DNA of 64,000 bases from Tubulanus polymorphus. Lineage: Eukaryota > Nemertea > Palaeonemertea > Tubulaniformes > Tubulanidae. The stretch lies in contig NC_134033.1 of NCBI RefSeq assembly GCF_964204645.1, positions 12,774,155 through 12,838,154 on the forward strand. Direction: 5' to 3'. The notes beneath the pieces are model-generated. The model was not told the origin of the DNA and searched no databases. It saw only the letters and a list, made by a program, of their open reading frames with translations. Of the stretch, positions 22,881 to 35,200 are shown one piece after another. Made by a program: the position numbers and the translations under genes. Every line of letters starts with the position of its first letter. The stretch's first letter is position 1.

Positions 22881-24997
22881 CTAATAAAGTTCTAATTTCG
22901 TTAAAGTGCTGCCAATGTTTTTGTCGTTAAGCGGTAAATTCGAGAAATGATTTCTCAAATGTTCCAATCCGCGTCGATCGGTCGAATGTGACTGACGTTC
23001 ACGTTCTAACGAATCGGTCAACTCGCCGATTCGATTCGTTAAATCGGCAATTTCGATTCCGTGCGCGATCGTCAACGCGTCGATTTTCAAACGCGATTCG
23101 CGAGCCGCGTCTTCGCCTTTTTCGCGCGCCTCCAACGCGAGACGACGTTTCTCCTGGCGCTCACGTTCGAGATCTAGTCGGAGCGTCTGCGCGTGTTCGC
23201 GTGCGTCGACTCGTTCAAGTCGCAGCGCGTGGATTTCCGCCGTCAATCGTCCGATCTTCGCCCGACACTCGTCCGTTTCCGATTTCATCGTCGCGACCGC
23301 GATTTGGAATCGACGGTTGGCGGCGTCTGCCTTGCGTAGCGCGGCCGTTCGCGTCTCCAGCGTATCGCATTCGCGTTTATACCGAGATCGAAGCGACGCG
23401 ATATCTCGTGTTTGAGATTCGACGGTCGCTTTCAATTTGCGGTTTTCGTCGCGCGTTCGTTTGAACACTTCGCGCAGCACGCTGATCTCCTGAGAATCCC
23501 ACAACTCATCGCTGTCAATGTCAACTGTTGTTGTCGGCCCTTTTTCTTCCGTTTTTCTCAACGGTTCAAATTCAGCACCTTCAAGTAAAGAGAAAACAAT
23601 TAAAATCTTTTTTTTCATTTATATTGGGTTACAATTGTGAGCCTGGCAAGGTCTCTATAGATCAGACATTCCTGGATGTAAGGAGTACATAATTTTAGTG
23701 AATATCTGCATCGCTTTTTCATCCTTATTGGGCCTACTGTACTAGACTCCTCTTAAATCGGTACTGTTTCTCGGTAAACCATTAATTCTGCGGTTTTTGT
23801 AAGTAAATTTCTAACCCTTACACTACCTAAACTCGGTTTCTAATTTGGAAACCACCTAATTGGCTAAAGAGAAAGTCCTGGTTCCAGTATCAATTCTACT
23901 GTATTCGATTTAGGCATAGTTTACTGCACAACTGCAAACATTTCTAGTTGCCTAATTTCTCAAAATTGAGGGACTATTAAAGGAGTTTTGGGCAAGTTAA
24001 CAAAGTATTTTCAGTTTAGAAGGAGTTTTTTAAGAATGAAAGAGCTGTAGGGAATTTGTTTCAAGCTTAAACCACAAAATGTGACACAACTTGAATGGAT
24101 TCAGGCGCCATCGGAAATAAACAACTGAAGATATTTCATACCATCTTCAATGAGTTTTTCTTGCTGTTGCTCAAGGAGTTTTTTCTGCTCCTGCTCGAGT
24201 TGTAGCGTGTAGAAAACTCGCTGGTAAACGTTTTTGATCTCTTGCGGGTCGACGACCTTCACCGGACGAGAGCCTCTCTTCAACAGATCATCGCGTTTTC
24301 TCGTTTCGTCGCTTCCGCCTGGAAAAAAAAGCAAAAGATAATACACATAAGGCAGGCAATTAATGCAAGGCCAACACACAGAGAAACCTTACACAAGATT
24401 TTTGCACAAACCACATTGGTATAAGCAAATCCGATTACAGAAGCTAACCACCAAAGATTAGATAACTAACTATATAGTGTAGCCTGACCCGTTAATGTCT
24501 ATTTCAACTTGACTTGAGAGCACATCGACCAAGTTGAGGCGATAGTAGGCCTACCTGTACCTGCACCTGTATTGTCCAAGTACAATAAGGATGACCGCCT
24601 ACACCTGGCTTAAGCCTGTCGTCACCTACTGTCTGTCACACCTACTCTCCGTGCGACGTTGTAACTGTAACCTGTCTGTGGTTTAGTTTCACGATCGCAT
24701 ATTTCCACAAACCACAGAAAGCCCACAGTATAAGCCCATCCGATTATAAAAAGCTTACCACCAACGATTATAAGCCCATCCGATTAAAAAAAGCTTATCA
24801 CCAACGATTAGGTAACTAACTAGACCTAGTCGTCACCTGTACCTACCTTCTTTTTCTTCAAGCGTCTCCTCAAGTTTGTTATCGTTTTCTGCGTATGAAA
24901 ATGTGGGTGGAAATAATTCTTCTACCCAATGTCGTTTATGAGTTGAAGCTGTTGGTTCTTCTCCTTCGATTTTCTCTGTGATTTGTTCTCGCATCAT
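22881..24997 (-). CDS. CCDC160: Coiled-coil protein, CCDC160-like
   Basis: Three exons join in frame: 24847-24997, 24142-24318 and 22881-23578 (both junctions phase 1), giving 341 aa; human CCDC160 is about 325 aa. The N-terminal part has KRHWVEELFPPTFS, close to the KHWKENMFTPFFS opening I recall for CCDC160. The middle exon is Glu/Gln-rich, and the last exon is a nearly uninterrupted coiled coil from about residue 130 to 325, ending in EHLRNHFSNL, which parallels the LELLRKHF near the end of the vertebrate protein. Function of the family is not established. Two ATG codons are adjacent at the start (24997 and 24994). An acceptor-like TTTATTTAG lies upstream, so a further 5' exon is possible. 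The last exon is much richer in GC and CpG than its surroundings. Homology is by remembered motifs and is the least certain of the main gene calls. Confidence 0.75.
23648..24058. mobile_element. About 400-bp dispersed repeat (GGAGTTTTTAAG family), copy 1
   Basis: The order of blocks (GATCAGACATTCCTGGATG, then a CCTC/TAAATCGGTACTG block, then GGAGTTTTTTAAG and TGTAGGG near the end) is shared with 34370-34772 and 50881-51292. The copies are diverged. It lies in the last intron of the CCDC160-like gene and carries no open frame. Confidence 0.7.
24664..24832. repeat. Dispersed repeat (GTGGTTTAGTTTCACGATCG family), copy 2
   Basis: It shares GTGGTTTAGTTTCACGATCG, AAAAGCTTACCACCAACGAT and TTAGGTAACTAACTA with 4446-4548. 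The 3' block is duplicated in tandem here. Confidence 0.65.
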
Positions 24998-25681
24998 GAT
25001 GATACAATCGTTGAATTGAGGCAGTGCACTGACATTCTAAATAAACACAATAAATGCTATTTTATTGAATTGGATTTGTATTTCCCGGTACTGGTAATTC
25101 ACGGTTATGGCCTCAAATATGGAACCCTTTATAAATGCTTTAATTTGTAAAATAAGGAACATTACATACAAAACACAATAACTTTCAAGTAAAAAGCAGG
25201 TTTTTGAAATATGAAATAACGAACGAATGGAAAATTGTTGATATCTTTTTTTTTTGATTGAAATTGTGTTCTCCCTAATTCACGGTTATAGACTGAATTA
25301 AGGATTTTATTTTATTCGATTTTTGGTTCTTTTTAGCGAATATCTCTCGGAAAAAATTGCTTGATATCCGCAAAACTCAGGATAAATCATATGCAATAAG
25401 CCTTTTTTGATATGATATTCGCGATGAAAAAATCCAGCGGTTTTTAAGTCGAAAAACTGCTGTAGAAAGCTGAAAAATTCATCATCAAATCATACTATTT
25501 ATCGAACGAAACTGACTACGACCGTTATGTAAGTGCATTGCGGCCGCTTTACTTCTTTAATGGTCAAAATGTATATTCGCTAATTCTAGGCTGTTTGAAA
25601 TTCGTGCTTCTATTTATGGCACTTGAAACCAAAATGTTTTTTCAATAATTTCAGATTTTGAAGAAGTCGTGTGGAAAAATT

Positions 25682-28600
25682 ATGAAATTACTTAGCTCGA
25701 GAAGTCTTCTTTCAAGTAGCGGTAGAAGGTGTGCCGGCTGGTTTTTATCCGGACGACCCACTTTTAATGCCAGGCCTTTAGATGTGAAGAATAATTCGAC
25801 TTCTGATGCGGTCCGGAATACGGATGATGTTACGTTCACAAAGCCCTCAAAATCGTGTTTCGTCACAACGCCGATATTTTACGTGAATGCTGGTGAGAGT
25901 TATTTCATGAGTGTGAGACCTATTCTTTAGAAATTAAAATGATTTCCCTGTGATTCAGTAAAATTATTGTTAGTTACTATAATGACTGTCATTCCAATAA
26001 CTTCAAAAATTCAGCAAAACTATAATTAATTACTAATGACGACCTTTCCATTGTCAGTTCAGTAAAATCATGATTAGTAACTTACCTTCTCATAATCAAT
26101 GATTCCGAAATTTCAGTAGTTACTAATGACGACCATCTCAGGGACTTCAACAATTCAGTAAAATTATGATTAGTTACGTAATGACATATTCAAAAACAAG
26201 GACATTTTCATTGAAGACAGAGAAGGTTTTTGAAGTTTTTGAAGGCAGCGTTGGAAACCTTCTTTGTAAATAATGTTTTGTCATTTTGTAGCACCACACA
26301 TCGGACACCTGTACACAACGATCATAGCCGATGCGATCTCTAGATGGAATAAGTTGATCGGTCGAAAAAACAGTTATTTTACGACTGGTACTGATGAACA
26401 CGGGCTCAAGGTGAGAGGATTACATTTACACCTTCTTAACAAAGAAATGAAAGCAAAAAAGTTTATGCAGAAAAAAAAGTCTTCGAAATACGAAGTAATA
26501 AATGCGCAGATAATTAAAGATGAATTCAAGAGCAAACGCACAACATTTTGCAAGGTGGGACAATGTCGCGGTTCTGAGTTTAGTTCAAAGTATTTGATTT
26601 CAGGTTCAGCAGGCGGCTGAAAAAAACAAGATGTCCCCGATTCATTATTGCGATAAGATATCTTCTTCATACAAGGTGAGTGAGAAACTGATAGCAGGAC
26701 TGACTTCTCAAATGTTTTAGGCAATGTCTGTAAAACTGTACTGTCGTTTGTTTGTTTGAATTTGTTGTAGAGGTTGTTTGAGTTAATGGCAATCGATTAC
26801 AATGACTTTATCCGGACGAGTGAACCGCGCCATAAAGAAGCTGTCGCACACTTCTGGGTAAGAGGACGATATCAAGAGGCAGTTATCAGATACAGTCAAA
26901 TTTCCTGTTTATGCGTCTAATGTTCTCAGTGATGCTTTGTGTTATTCAGAATGAGTTAAACGAGAGAGGTCACATCTATAAAGGCGAGTATAAAGGCTGG
27001 TACAGCGTCGCTGATGAAATGTTCTACACCGATGAACAAATTGAAAGCGTTACTGGTGAAAATGGCGAATCGGTGAAGGTATGTATGCTTTAAGTAGAAT
27101 TATGAATCTGGAATCACCCCTCAGTTTGGCACATAATCTCAGGTTTCTAACCTTTTCTAATCTTTTCTTGAAAAGTCAAGTAATTTGATTTTTGGTGTCT
27201 TCTTTTTCTTGCGGTTGATGAGTGGCTTGAGGAACCTGTTGAGAAGAAACATGTGTTATAATCAATTCAGGGAATTTTCGGTCAAGGTTCAGGGAAATCA
27301 GGGGATTGAAAACTTCAAAGCAATGATATCGAATTTTGAAAGTTTGCTGATAAAGAGTCTAATGTCTGGTGTTTGTAGTTCTGACTATGCACTGACTGTC
27401 TGAGGGGTTTGCAGGCTACCGATCCATGTAAAACATGCTTTCCGGTCATGTCTGCTAACATAATTATGCTTGATACTACTTAGGTTGCTAAGGAAACTGG
27501 TCACATTGTTGAATGGACGGTAGAAGATAATTACATGTTCCGTCTGACGAGTTTCAAGACGCAACTCCTTAACTGGCTCGAGAAAAAAGGTACGACACAT
27601 TTTATACTTACTTTTTAGTAATTCTCACCCTTTTCAGGGTGGCCACTGACCGGGCAAACCTGGAAAACTCAGGGAATCGGAAAAATCGGGAATTTGACAT
27701 ATTTTGCAAAAATCCCTGGAGAACTCAGGGAATTGGGATATTAAATGCTATTGTCCATTATCATTACGTGATTCAATGTAAAAAGAATGAGTTTCAATAT
27801 TTTAAACCTAGAAATTTCTCCGATTGACTCTGAGGGAATTTTGTGTAATCTAATCACATGGAAAAACTTAAAAGAATTTGTAAACGGGTGGAAAGTGGCG
27901 CCAACCTGTTATGGTGCGGTTGTTTTATTCAAGGAGTGCCCTTTAGACCCCACCTGTCAATTCGTTTTCATAGAATTCCCCGTAAATCATGAATCTATTT
28001 ATTTGCGCGCAGTTATTCAACCGGAAAACTTCGAAGTCCTCGTGCGAAAATGGGTCGAGGAAGATTTGCAAGATTTGTCGATTTCCCGTCAGAGTAGCAG
28101 ATTACACTGGTCGATCGGCGTCCCGGGTGATACAACTCAGTCGGTATGTATGAGAGAGTCGATACCATATCATCAAATTACTCGGGAAATCCGCGAAAAT
28201 GCAAAATTAGAAGTAGCAATGGTCTACATTTGATTGAAAACAGTGACCACCATCCCTGGTGATAACTAGAATTTTGAAGTTTATCCCTATACTCTGTTAG
28301 GCATATAATTACATGCTTGTCAGTCCCAAGTGAAGGATTCTACATTAAATTTCTATCAGATATAACAGTGATATTTTCAAAAAGGACAATTCCAAAATTT
28401 CTGTTGTAAGTTATTGCTATTGTACAGCCCTGTATTGTCCGAGTTACTAATTTTGTGTTTATTTCAGATCTACGTTTGGTTGGACGCGTTGGTGAACTAT
28501 CTAACAGTCGCCGGCTACCCGAATAAAGATATCTCGCATCTATGGCCGGCTGATTGTCAAATTGTCGGCAAGGACATTTTAAAGTGAGTTTTCCGCAGAA

Positions 28601-30708
28601 AATGTTTGAAATTGTTAAATCCCCATCATAGTTCCGACTGTCACAGAATTTGCTTACTTAGTGACATTTTTCATTTTATCATTGAGCATAGCTGCCAATG
28701 GTTCCTGATTTTCAGTATTCGCTGCTCTTTTATTGCAGATTCCATGCTGTTTATTGGCCGGCTTTTTTGATGGCGGCCGGTCTTGAACCTCCCAGGTCAA
28801 TATTGTGTCATTCACATTGGATGGTCGAAAATAAGAAGGTATGTGGCAGAACTGGAACTTTGCGATATCTTGTATTTAGCAGTGAAGTTTTTTACCTATT
28901 AACTTTAACCGATATTGAAGCGTTCAATTCTACTATAATATCTGGATTCAGATGTCGAAGAGTATTGGAAACGTTGTGGATCCGTTCGATAGAATTCGTG
29001 TCTATACAGCAGACGGATTGAGATATTATCTGTTACGCACCGGTGTTCCCCATAGCGATGGAAGTACGTATTAAATTACATTAGAATGAAAATACAAGAA
29101 TAGAAAATGATTTCAGTTAAAATCAGGATTCAGGCGCAGATCAACTTCAACATTAGAATGTGACAAGAAAAGAATGATTTTAGTTAAAATCAGGCTGCAG
29201 ATCAACTTCAATGTTAGAATGTGACAAGAAAAGAATGATTTTAGTTAAAATCAGGCTGCAGATCAACTTCAATGTTAGAATGTGACAAGAAAAGAATGAT
29301 TTCAATTAAAATCAGGATTCAGGGGCAGATCAACTTCAACATTAGAATGTGACGAGAAAAGAATGATTTCAGTTAAAATCAGGCTGCAGATCAACTTTGA
29401 CAGATTAGCGTGCATTGATTGATTCTTCATTATTTTTCAGATTACAGCGATAAGAAAGTTGTTGAATGTCTGAACAGTGAACTGTGTAATACTCTCGGTA
29501 ACCTGATAAACCGCGCTACAGCCAATGCTTTGAATCCGGAACAGATCTTCCCGCAGTTCGACGAAGCCGTATTCGTCGCGAGATCGACTCCTCAAGATTC
29601 TAAACTACTGTCCGGTCTAATTGATTTACCTCGTAAGTTACTTAATATTTCAATGTGTCAGGGATTCCACCAGCAGTCACCTCAAACCACCTGTCAGACA
29701 TTCACCATTTTTAGAGTGAAGTCTTGACAGTTAGTTTTTGAAAAAATGCTGATAGAATCTCCAACATCTTGTGTTGCCTGGTGGTTCAGAAGTTCTGGAC
29801 TAGAGGTGAACAGTTGATGCCTAAAAATTTGAAACGAGGGCGGGTTGAGGCTGTCTAGTGTCTGTAAGTGTACATAAGTGTACATTAGGCTTCACTCAAA
29901 TCAAATCCAATCAACTTTGTGGCCTATCTGATAAATTTCTAACGCCATGAACTAAACAACTCGGTATTGCTCTGAGGTGAAATGAATTTCGTTTGAAAAG
30001 ATCTGATTTGAGCGGAGTTAAACACATTAGCTGCGAACTACGAGATATCTCGTTCCAGTTCATCATCATTGCCGCTTGTACTTTGGCACATGGGATAGAC
30101 ACAGGTTCTGATTGGCTGACGATGTGATAATGAACTCTACTTCATCCCGAATATTCATCGGTCGATTTTGAACTGCGTCCGAGTCCGCGGTCTTCGCTCA
30201 TTCTCATCCTTAGAATATTCTCGTTTCAGATGAAGTCGCCGACCAGTTTGCCGAACGTCACGTTTACAAAGCAATCGACGCGATCATGTCTCAGCTTCAC
30301 GCGACGAACGCTTTCATACAATACAGCGAACCGTGGACGTTGTACAAACAACCGGACGACGCGGACAATTTAAAACAAATCGATAACATCGTTCACGTCG
30401 TGTTGGAGAATCTACGCGTCTGCTCGATTTTACTGCAGCCGGTCGTACCGCGTCTGGCCGAAACGTTACTCGACCGACTGGGAATCGCGAGCGACGAACG
30501 CAGTTTCGAATTCGCGCTGGCCCGGGACGATAAACGACGCGCGACGGTCAATATCAACTTTTCTTGCAGCGGTACAAACGCGCCGGCGGTCGAGACTATA
30601 AGCGATCTAGTCACGCGGACTTGCGGTCGGTACAGCGGTCGTGATCTCGGACTCGATACGGGACTTTTGTTTCAACGGATTAAAACTTCTGCCGATCAAA
30701 TTAGGTGA
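25682..30708 (+). CDS. MARS2: Mitochondrial methionyl-tRNA synthetase
   Basis: This class I synthetase charges mitochondrial tRNA-Met. Twelve exons join in frame: 25682-25892, 26292-26410, 26604-26675, 26771-26857, 26950-27078, 27484-27589, 28013-28143, 28468-28583, 28739-28838, 28952-29063, 29441-29632 and 30230-30708; 617 aa against 593 in human. The first 60 or so residues are Arg/Ser-rich and fit a mitochondrial presequence. [18 protein letters not shown] holds the HIGH motif at residues 73-76, and KMSKS at 357-361 spans an exon junction. Between them are GTDEHG, the [12 protein letters not shown] helix and [16 protein letters not shown]. The C-terminal 160 residues form the helical anticodon-binding domain with LLQPV. 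The start at 25682 is the first ATG of the frame. Vertebrate MARS2 is, as I recall, intronless, so the many introns here mark the ancestral or unretroposed form (inference). A tandem repeat fills part of the intron after exon 10. Confidence 0.96.
27636..27740. mobile_element. Repeat with CAGGGTGGCCACTGACCGGG edge
   Basis: It starts CAGGGTGGCCACTGACCGGG and contains repeated GGGAAT phrases. A related edge with matching AAATTCC/GGAATT phrases is at about 59535-59776. It lies in intron 6 of MARS2. The right end is not defined. Confidence 0.5.
29085..29400. repeat. Minisatellite, about 61-67 bp x 5, in MARS2 intron
   Basis: Units share GCAGATCAACTTCAA, TTAGAATGTGAC and AAGAATGATTT and occur about five times in tandem between exons 10 and 11 of MARS2. 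Confidence 0.85.
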
Positions 30709-31540
30709 TGATTTTTTCATCGGGTAGGGACGATTAATTTTAGATTTTTTTGTCAAGTTGTTTTAGTTTTGAATACATTTTTGAAAGTGAAACTGAATTT
30801 TTAAGTAGACTCATCCGGATTTCTTGGATCTTTATGCCCACTCCTCTATCGCCATAGGAAGATTAATCATCAACTGTCGCAGTCGCTTTCCCTCGTACAT
30901 TTCAACTTGGTTGCAGCACCTTACAGTCCCCTAGAAGTACCATGATAAATTGGGTTCGAACCTTAGAACCATGCATCCTATGTTCACCAAGATGGATGGT
31001 TGAATCTGCAATCTAGTCTCATTCAGTCAAAAACAAACAGAACATACTCAGAATTTAAATTCTTCAAAAAAGATTTATTGACTTAAAAGATATGATACAT
31101 TTTTCTTCTTAAGAACCAATTATAAAGATGTCAAAAATACAATACAGTTAATATTGGCTTTTACTGATGAAAAATCCTTGAATATAACCTAATAGTATAA
31201 TATTGTTATAATATATAATATATATAATAATATTAGTTGTTTTACTACAGAGAAAGGCACTTCTGCCTCTCATAATTCATGGAATGGCTCAAATATCTTT
31301 ACAATCATCAAGTTAGTACTCTCATTTCAGAAAAAATATCAGCAGTATCGATTAAACGATGAACAATAACATTGCATAGTAGGAGAAACTACAGTAAACC
31401 TTGCTCATTAAGACATGTTTTTGATATAGATGAGCTTGAAACTCAAACTTATCACACAATCTAATCTCTCTTCAAAAATTCTTAAATCTTAATCAGTTAA
31501 GGTTAGGTTTACTGCAATAAATAATACTAACAAATATAAA
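30709..31540. other. Convergent 3' ends of MARS2 and the PRSS16-like gene
   Basis: No exon is seen. No canonical AATAAA for MARS2 occurs in the first few hundred bases; AATAAA at about 31517-31522 is the first on the plus strand. For the minus-strand protease gene a signal stands at 31074-31079. If both are used the transcripts overlap at their 3' ends. Confidence 0.4.
31074..31079 (-). terminator. Candidate poly(A) signal for the PRSS16-like gene
   Basis: AATAAA on the minus strand about 1.2 kb past the stop at 32285. The intervening DNA contains two MITEs and no exon. Confidence 0.35.
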
Positions 31541-31786
31541 TTAACCCTTTCAGTGCAGACTGATTAATACCCGAAAGTGCTGGAGATAATTGGAAAATTT
31601 TTGAAAAAAGTGCATTAAATAACGGGCATGTGCTGTATCTTTAGTTGCTGATATTTATCTTTGTTTGACAGATCTCTGCCATCTTTCAATCGAGATAAAA
31701 TCTAATTACCAATGACATCGATACATCGCGATGCGGTGTACTAGCGAAGCCCATCACCGAATTATGCACCGCACTGAAAGGGTTAA
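31541..31786. mobile_element. piggyBac-type MITE with TTAA target sites
   Basis: The ends are TTAACCCTTTCAGTGC and GCACTGAAAGGGTTAA, perfect inverted repeats flanked by TTAA, the signature of piggyBac-group elements. The length is 246 bp and nothing is encoded. Relatives are the inner element at 45438-45726 and a degraded copy at 62150-62366. Confidence 0.85.
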
Positions 31787-31974
31787 AAATCTCATGATTT
31801 TCATTAGTTACGATTCGGCAAAAAAATTGCACCGCTCTGCTATCAACAGATAGTGGCCGTGTCTCCCGGCCGTGTCTTCATCACCAAGCTTTAGTTCACG
31901 GACTAGGCTTCCCTGAAATGTTGATGAAAACTCAATTCACAAAACAAAATAAGCATCGAATACAGAAACCGGGA

Positions 31975-32150
31975 GCAGATCCAGGAGGACTTGTGAATCC
32001 ATCAAATTTGCACTTTTCCATTTTGTCAACAAAGATAAATGGTGAATCAGTGCTATAGAGCAACTAATATTGCCTTTTTGGACAGCAAACAAACTATTCT
32101 TTTGGGATGTGGCAAGTCCTTCAAAACTGGCCTCTGGATCTGCCCCTGGA
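31975..32150. mobile_element. MITE with GCAGATCCAG/CTGGATCTGC ends
   Basis: The left end GGGAGCAGATCCAGG and the right end CTGGATCTGCCCCTGG are inverted repeats, and the interior matches 17287-17487. It lies just past the stop codon of the PRSS16-like gene, in its probable 3' UTR. Confidence 0.75.
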
Positions 32151-32284
32151 AACCACCTAATATGTTAATCAATTACTGTGATTTCCACTTAATTTTAATC
32201 TGGTGCCAGTTTTTTTCAAATTTGCTCTTGCAAAATACACAAGACGAAGGAGTTATTAAAAATAGTAACGAATGTATCTAAACC

Positions 32285-35200
32285 TTACTGTAACCACTGA
32301 TGAATTAGATTCACTTCACGTTTTCTGACGTTGATTAATGCCGGTAAATCGTTGGAGCTGTCCGGATACATGTTCGCGCAATGTGCCGTACCTGTTAATG
32401 AAAACACAAACAAATTACATCTTTTGAAACACAGTTAAACTGCTCCCAATACTCGGGTCAAATCAATCGCTTGTGCCAGAAATCCTTTCCGTTTGGGACT
32501 GCAGAAAACTGCTGGAACTCAGAAAGGATGAAGTGAATAAATTGCTCAAGTCTTGGTCAAGTCAATTAATGAATTTTCTGTTTACAGTGCCTGGTAGGCT
32601 GCTCCCAACCAATGGCAGTAATCCATTTGTATTGGTAAGAATTTTCTTTTCAGTCGGTGCAGAACGATTTTGGCGGTATAGGGAGTTTATATGGCGGTAT
32701 ATCGGGGGTGTTTTACTATGTATTTGTATAGAGATGTTCATCGAGTAAACCTGGCGGTATATGGGAGGGCGGTAGGCTATATGGGAGGGTGGTCGTTCGG
32801 GGTTTGACTGGAATTCTAGGTTTGTTATAACCGATAAATCGTTACAACAAGGTTCAGCCGTATACCGGTATAATCTGAGACTCCAGGAAAAACAGAGTCT
32901 GCTGTATCATAAAATTAGCTAAATATTCTGTCTAGGTACCGTACCCGTAACGTAGGCTGCAGACCGAGATGATTTCGGTACTCCGAGCGCGTGCCATGGA
33001 TCGACGGAACCGTTGTAGAATATGACTTTCGTAACCTTGGTGATATCGTATCCGCCGTAATTTATATTCGTGCGGTGAACGCCGTCTGCGATGAACGTCG
33101 AGTTGAATTTCTCGCCGAAAACATCGACGCATTGCTGTACGAAGAACCTACAACGAATATACAATCAACTCGCAGCAACTCGTGATCTCTCAGACTATGG
33201 ACAATCGTCACGTCATATCAAACTTACTTGAGCGGAAAATTTGGTCCGAACGGCTGATTCGGCAGATCAGAACTCTGAAAGAATCCGAATTCCGTACAAG
33301 TCTGGTAGACCCAAGACCTTCCTGCGAAAAATAAAATGATAAAAGTATTTAAATATATTTCCTTGAAGTCGTAAATGAACCATAATGAAGATGTGACATC
33401 GAAATCAATATCTATTCCGGTTCATCAGTACCTGCGATGTCATCATTCCAATCAGTTGATTTGAGCGATTTTACGAGATCTGCATAAGAATTATCTAAAC
33501 ATTTCTGTTTATCAGCGGCTAATAACAAATTACTGACATCAGCTAAACCTTGAAACTTGTCGCTGGTCGTCATCATCATCTTACAAACCACGTCCACCGT
33601 TATATTAGTACCTAACGCCCCCTAGCGGAAAAGAAACATCATAATTATCAATGTACACGCAATTATTCAAAACCCAGTTTGACAGTTTCAGAGTTTTACT
33701 TTTACACCAAATCTTTAAATCCTAAAGAGAACTTTTGAAAAATATTAATACAATACCAAAAATACCTCTCTGTACCAAAATACATCTTTATACTTTAAAC
33801 CACCCACAAAATGGTCAACTGCCCTTTCCATTACTTTTAGAACTACCCTTGACAAACCCAGGTTACTCAATTTATTGTAATATCTTACCTCAAATGCGCG
33901 ATTGTCTTTATTGTACTGGACAACGTTTTCAATGTTTCCCGCCAGAATCGAGTAGAAATTCCAGACGTCCATTTGCGACGTGATCATTATCGGTTTACAC
34001 GTTCTGAAAGTCAGGAAAATTTCAAATTCGAAAATGATACCGAATCGATATTAATCGTTGCATTTTCAACGAAGACTACTGTTCAAACTTTGCCTAAATT
34101 TTATCGCGAAGCTGAAGCCAGACTTTCGGCCACAAGGAGAAATATACATGGTACCTGGTAGATAACTCACTTGAATGTAGAGGAGACTATTCGGGCTCCT
34201 GTTTGGTGCAATAATAGTTGTTCGATAGTCTGCGTTCCTTTCGCGAATGCACCGCTACAAGTGGGACCGAACGCATCTTGGACTACCGCTAAATAATCTA
34301 AACGAAAAAAAAATAAAACTAGGAATGATTGTTGCAAGAGTGAATGGTGATGAGGTTCAAGGTTGCAGATGCGTATACAGATCAGTCATTACAGGATATA
34401 AGGAGTTTTCAAGGAGAAAATTTCAAATTTCGAGGATTAGGAAGTGTCTGCATCACTTTCATATCCCAATTTACAGTAGACTGCTCCTAAATCGGTATTG
34501 CTTATCCTGGTAAACTAATAATTCAGTGGTTTCATAAGCAATTATCATTCTTTAAATTACTAAACTCAGGTTCTAAATCCTGGTCCCAAATGCATTGAAT
34601 TAGGTGTAGTCTATTGTACAACTACAAACATTTCTAATTGCCTATTTCTAAAAATTGAAGGGGTTTCGGACATTTCGCTCAAATCAAAGGAGTTTCAAGC
34701 ACCTTTAAAAGCATTTTCCGTTTAGGAGTTTTTAAGGAATCAAGGAGTCATACCTAGTAGGGACCCTGATATAAGACAGCAGTTTTTTAAATCAGTCAGT
34801 TTACTGAACAACTCACTTTTAAAGTTCAGCTGAGCGAAGACTGGCGCGCTGGCTGCGACAGCGCCATCTACCAGGTGTGGATATTTCAATCGGAACCACG
34901 CGGCCAGCGATCCCGGGTACGACCCGCCGAACACGATCCATTTACTGTTTTTAAAACCGAGTTTTTCGGCCATCGACGCGCGGAAATTCGCGAGATCCGC
35001 CAACGCTTGCTCGCTGCTTAGATGCTGCAGGTTCTGCGTACTCGCATTACTGCATGAATTCATACAAAACAAGACAGTAAATGAATTACAGTAAACTACT
35101 GATAAACTACCCCTACCTAGGGTTTTTCTAACAACAAAAGATCTGGGTCTGGTTTTATAGACTGGTATTACCTTCAACCCAGGGGCTAACTCAACTCATT

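Noticed and set aside
22988-23464. 158-codon plus-strand open frame
   Set aside because: It is antisense to the GC-rich coiled-coil exon of the CCDC160-like gene; Arg-rich composition reflects the complementary codons.
27787-28012. N-terminal part of a 148-codon frame before MARS2 exon 7
   Set aside because: The acceptor GCGCGCAG at 28011-28012 gives a phase-correct join to exon 6; the upstream part is intron sequence that happens to be open.
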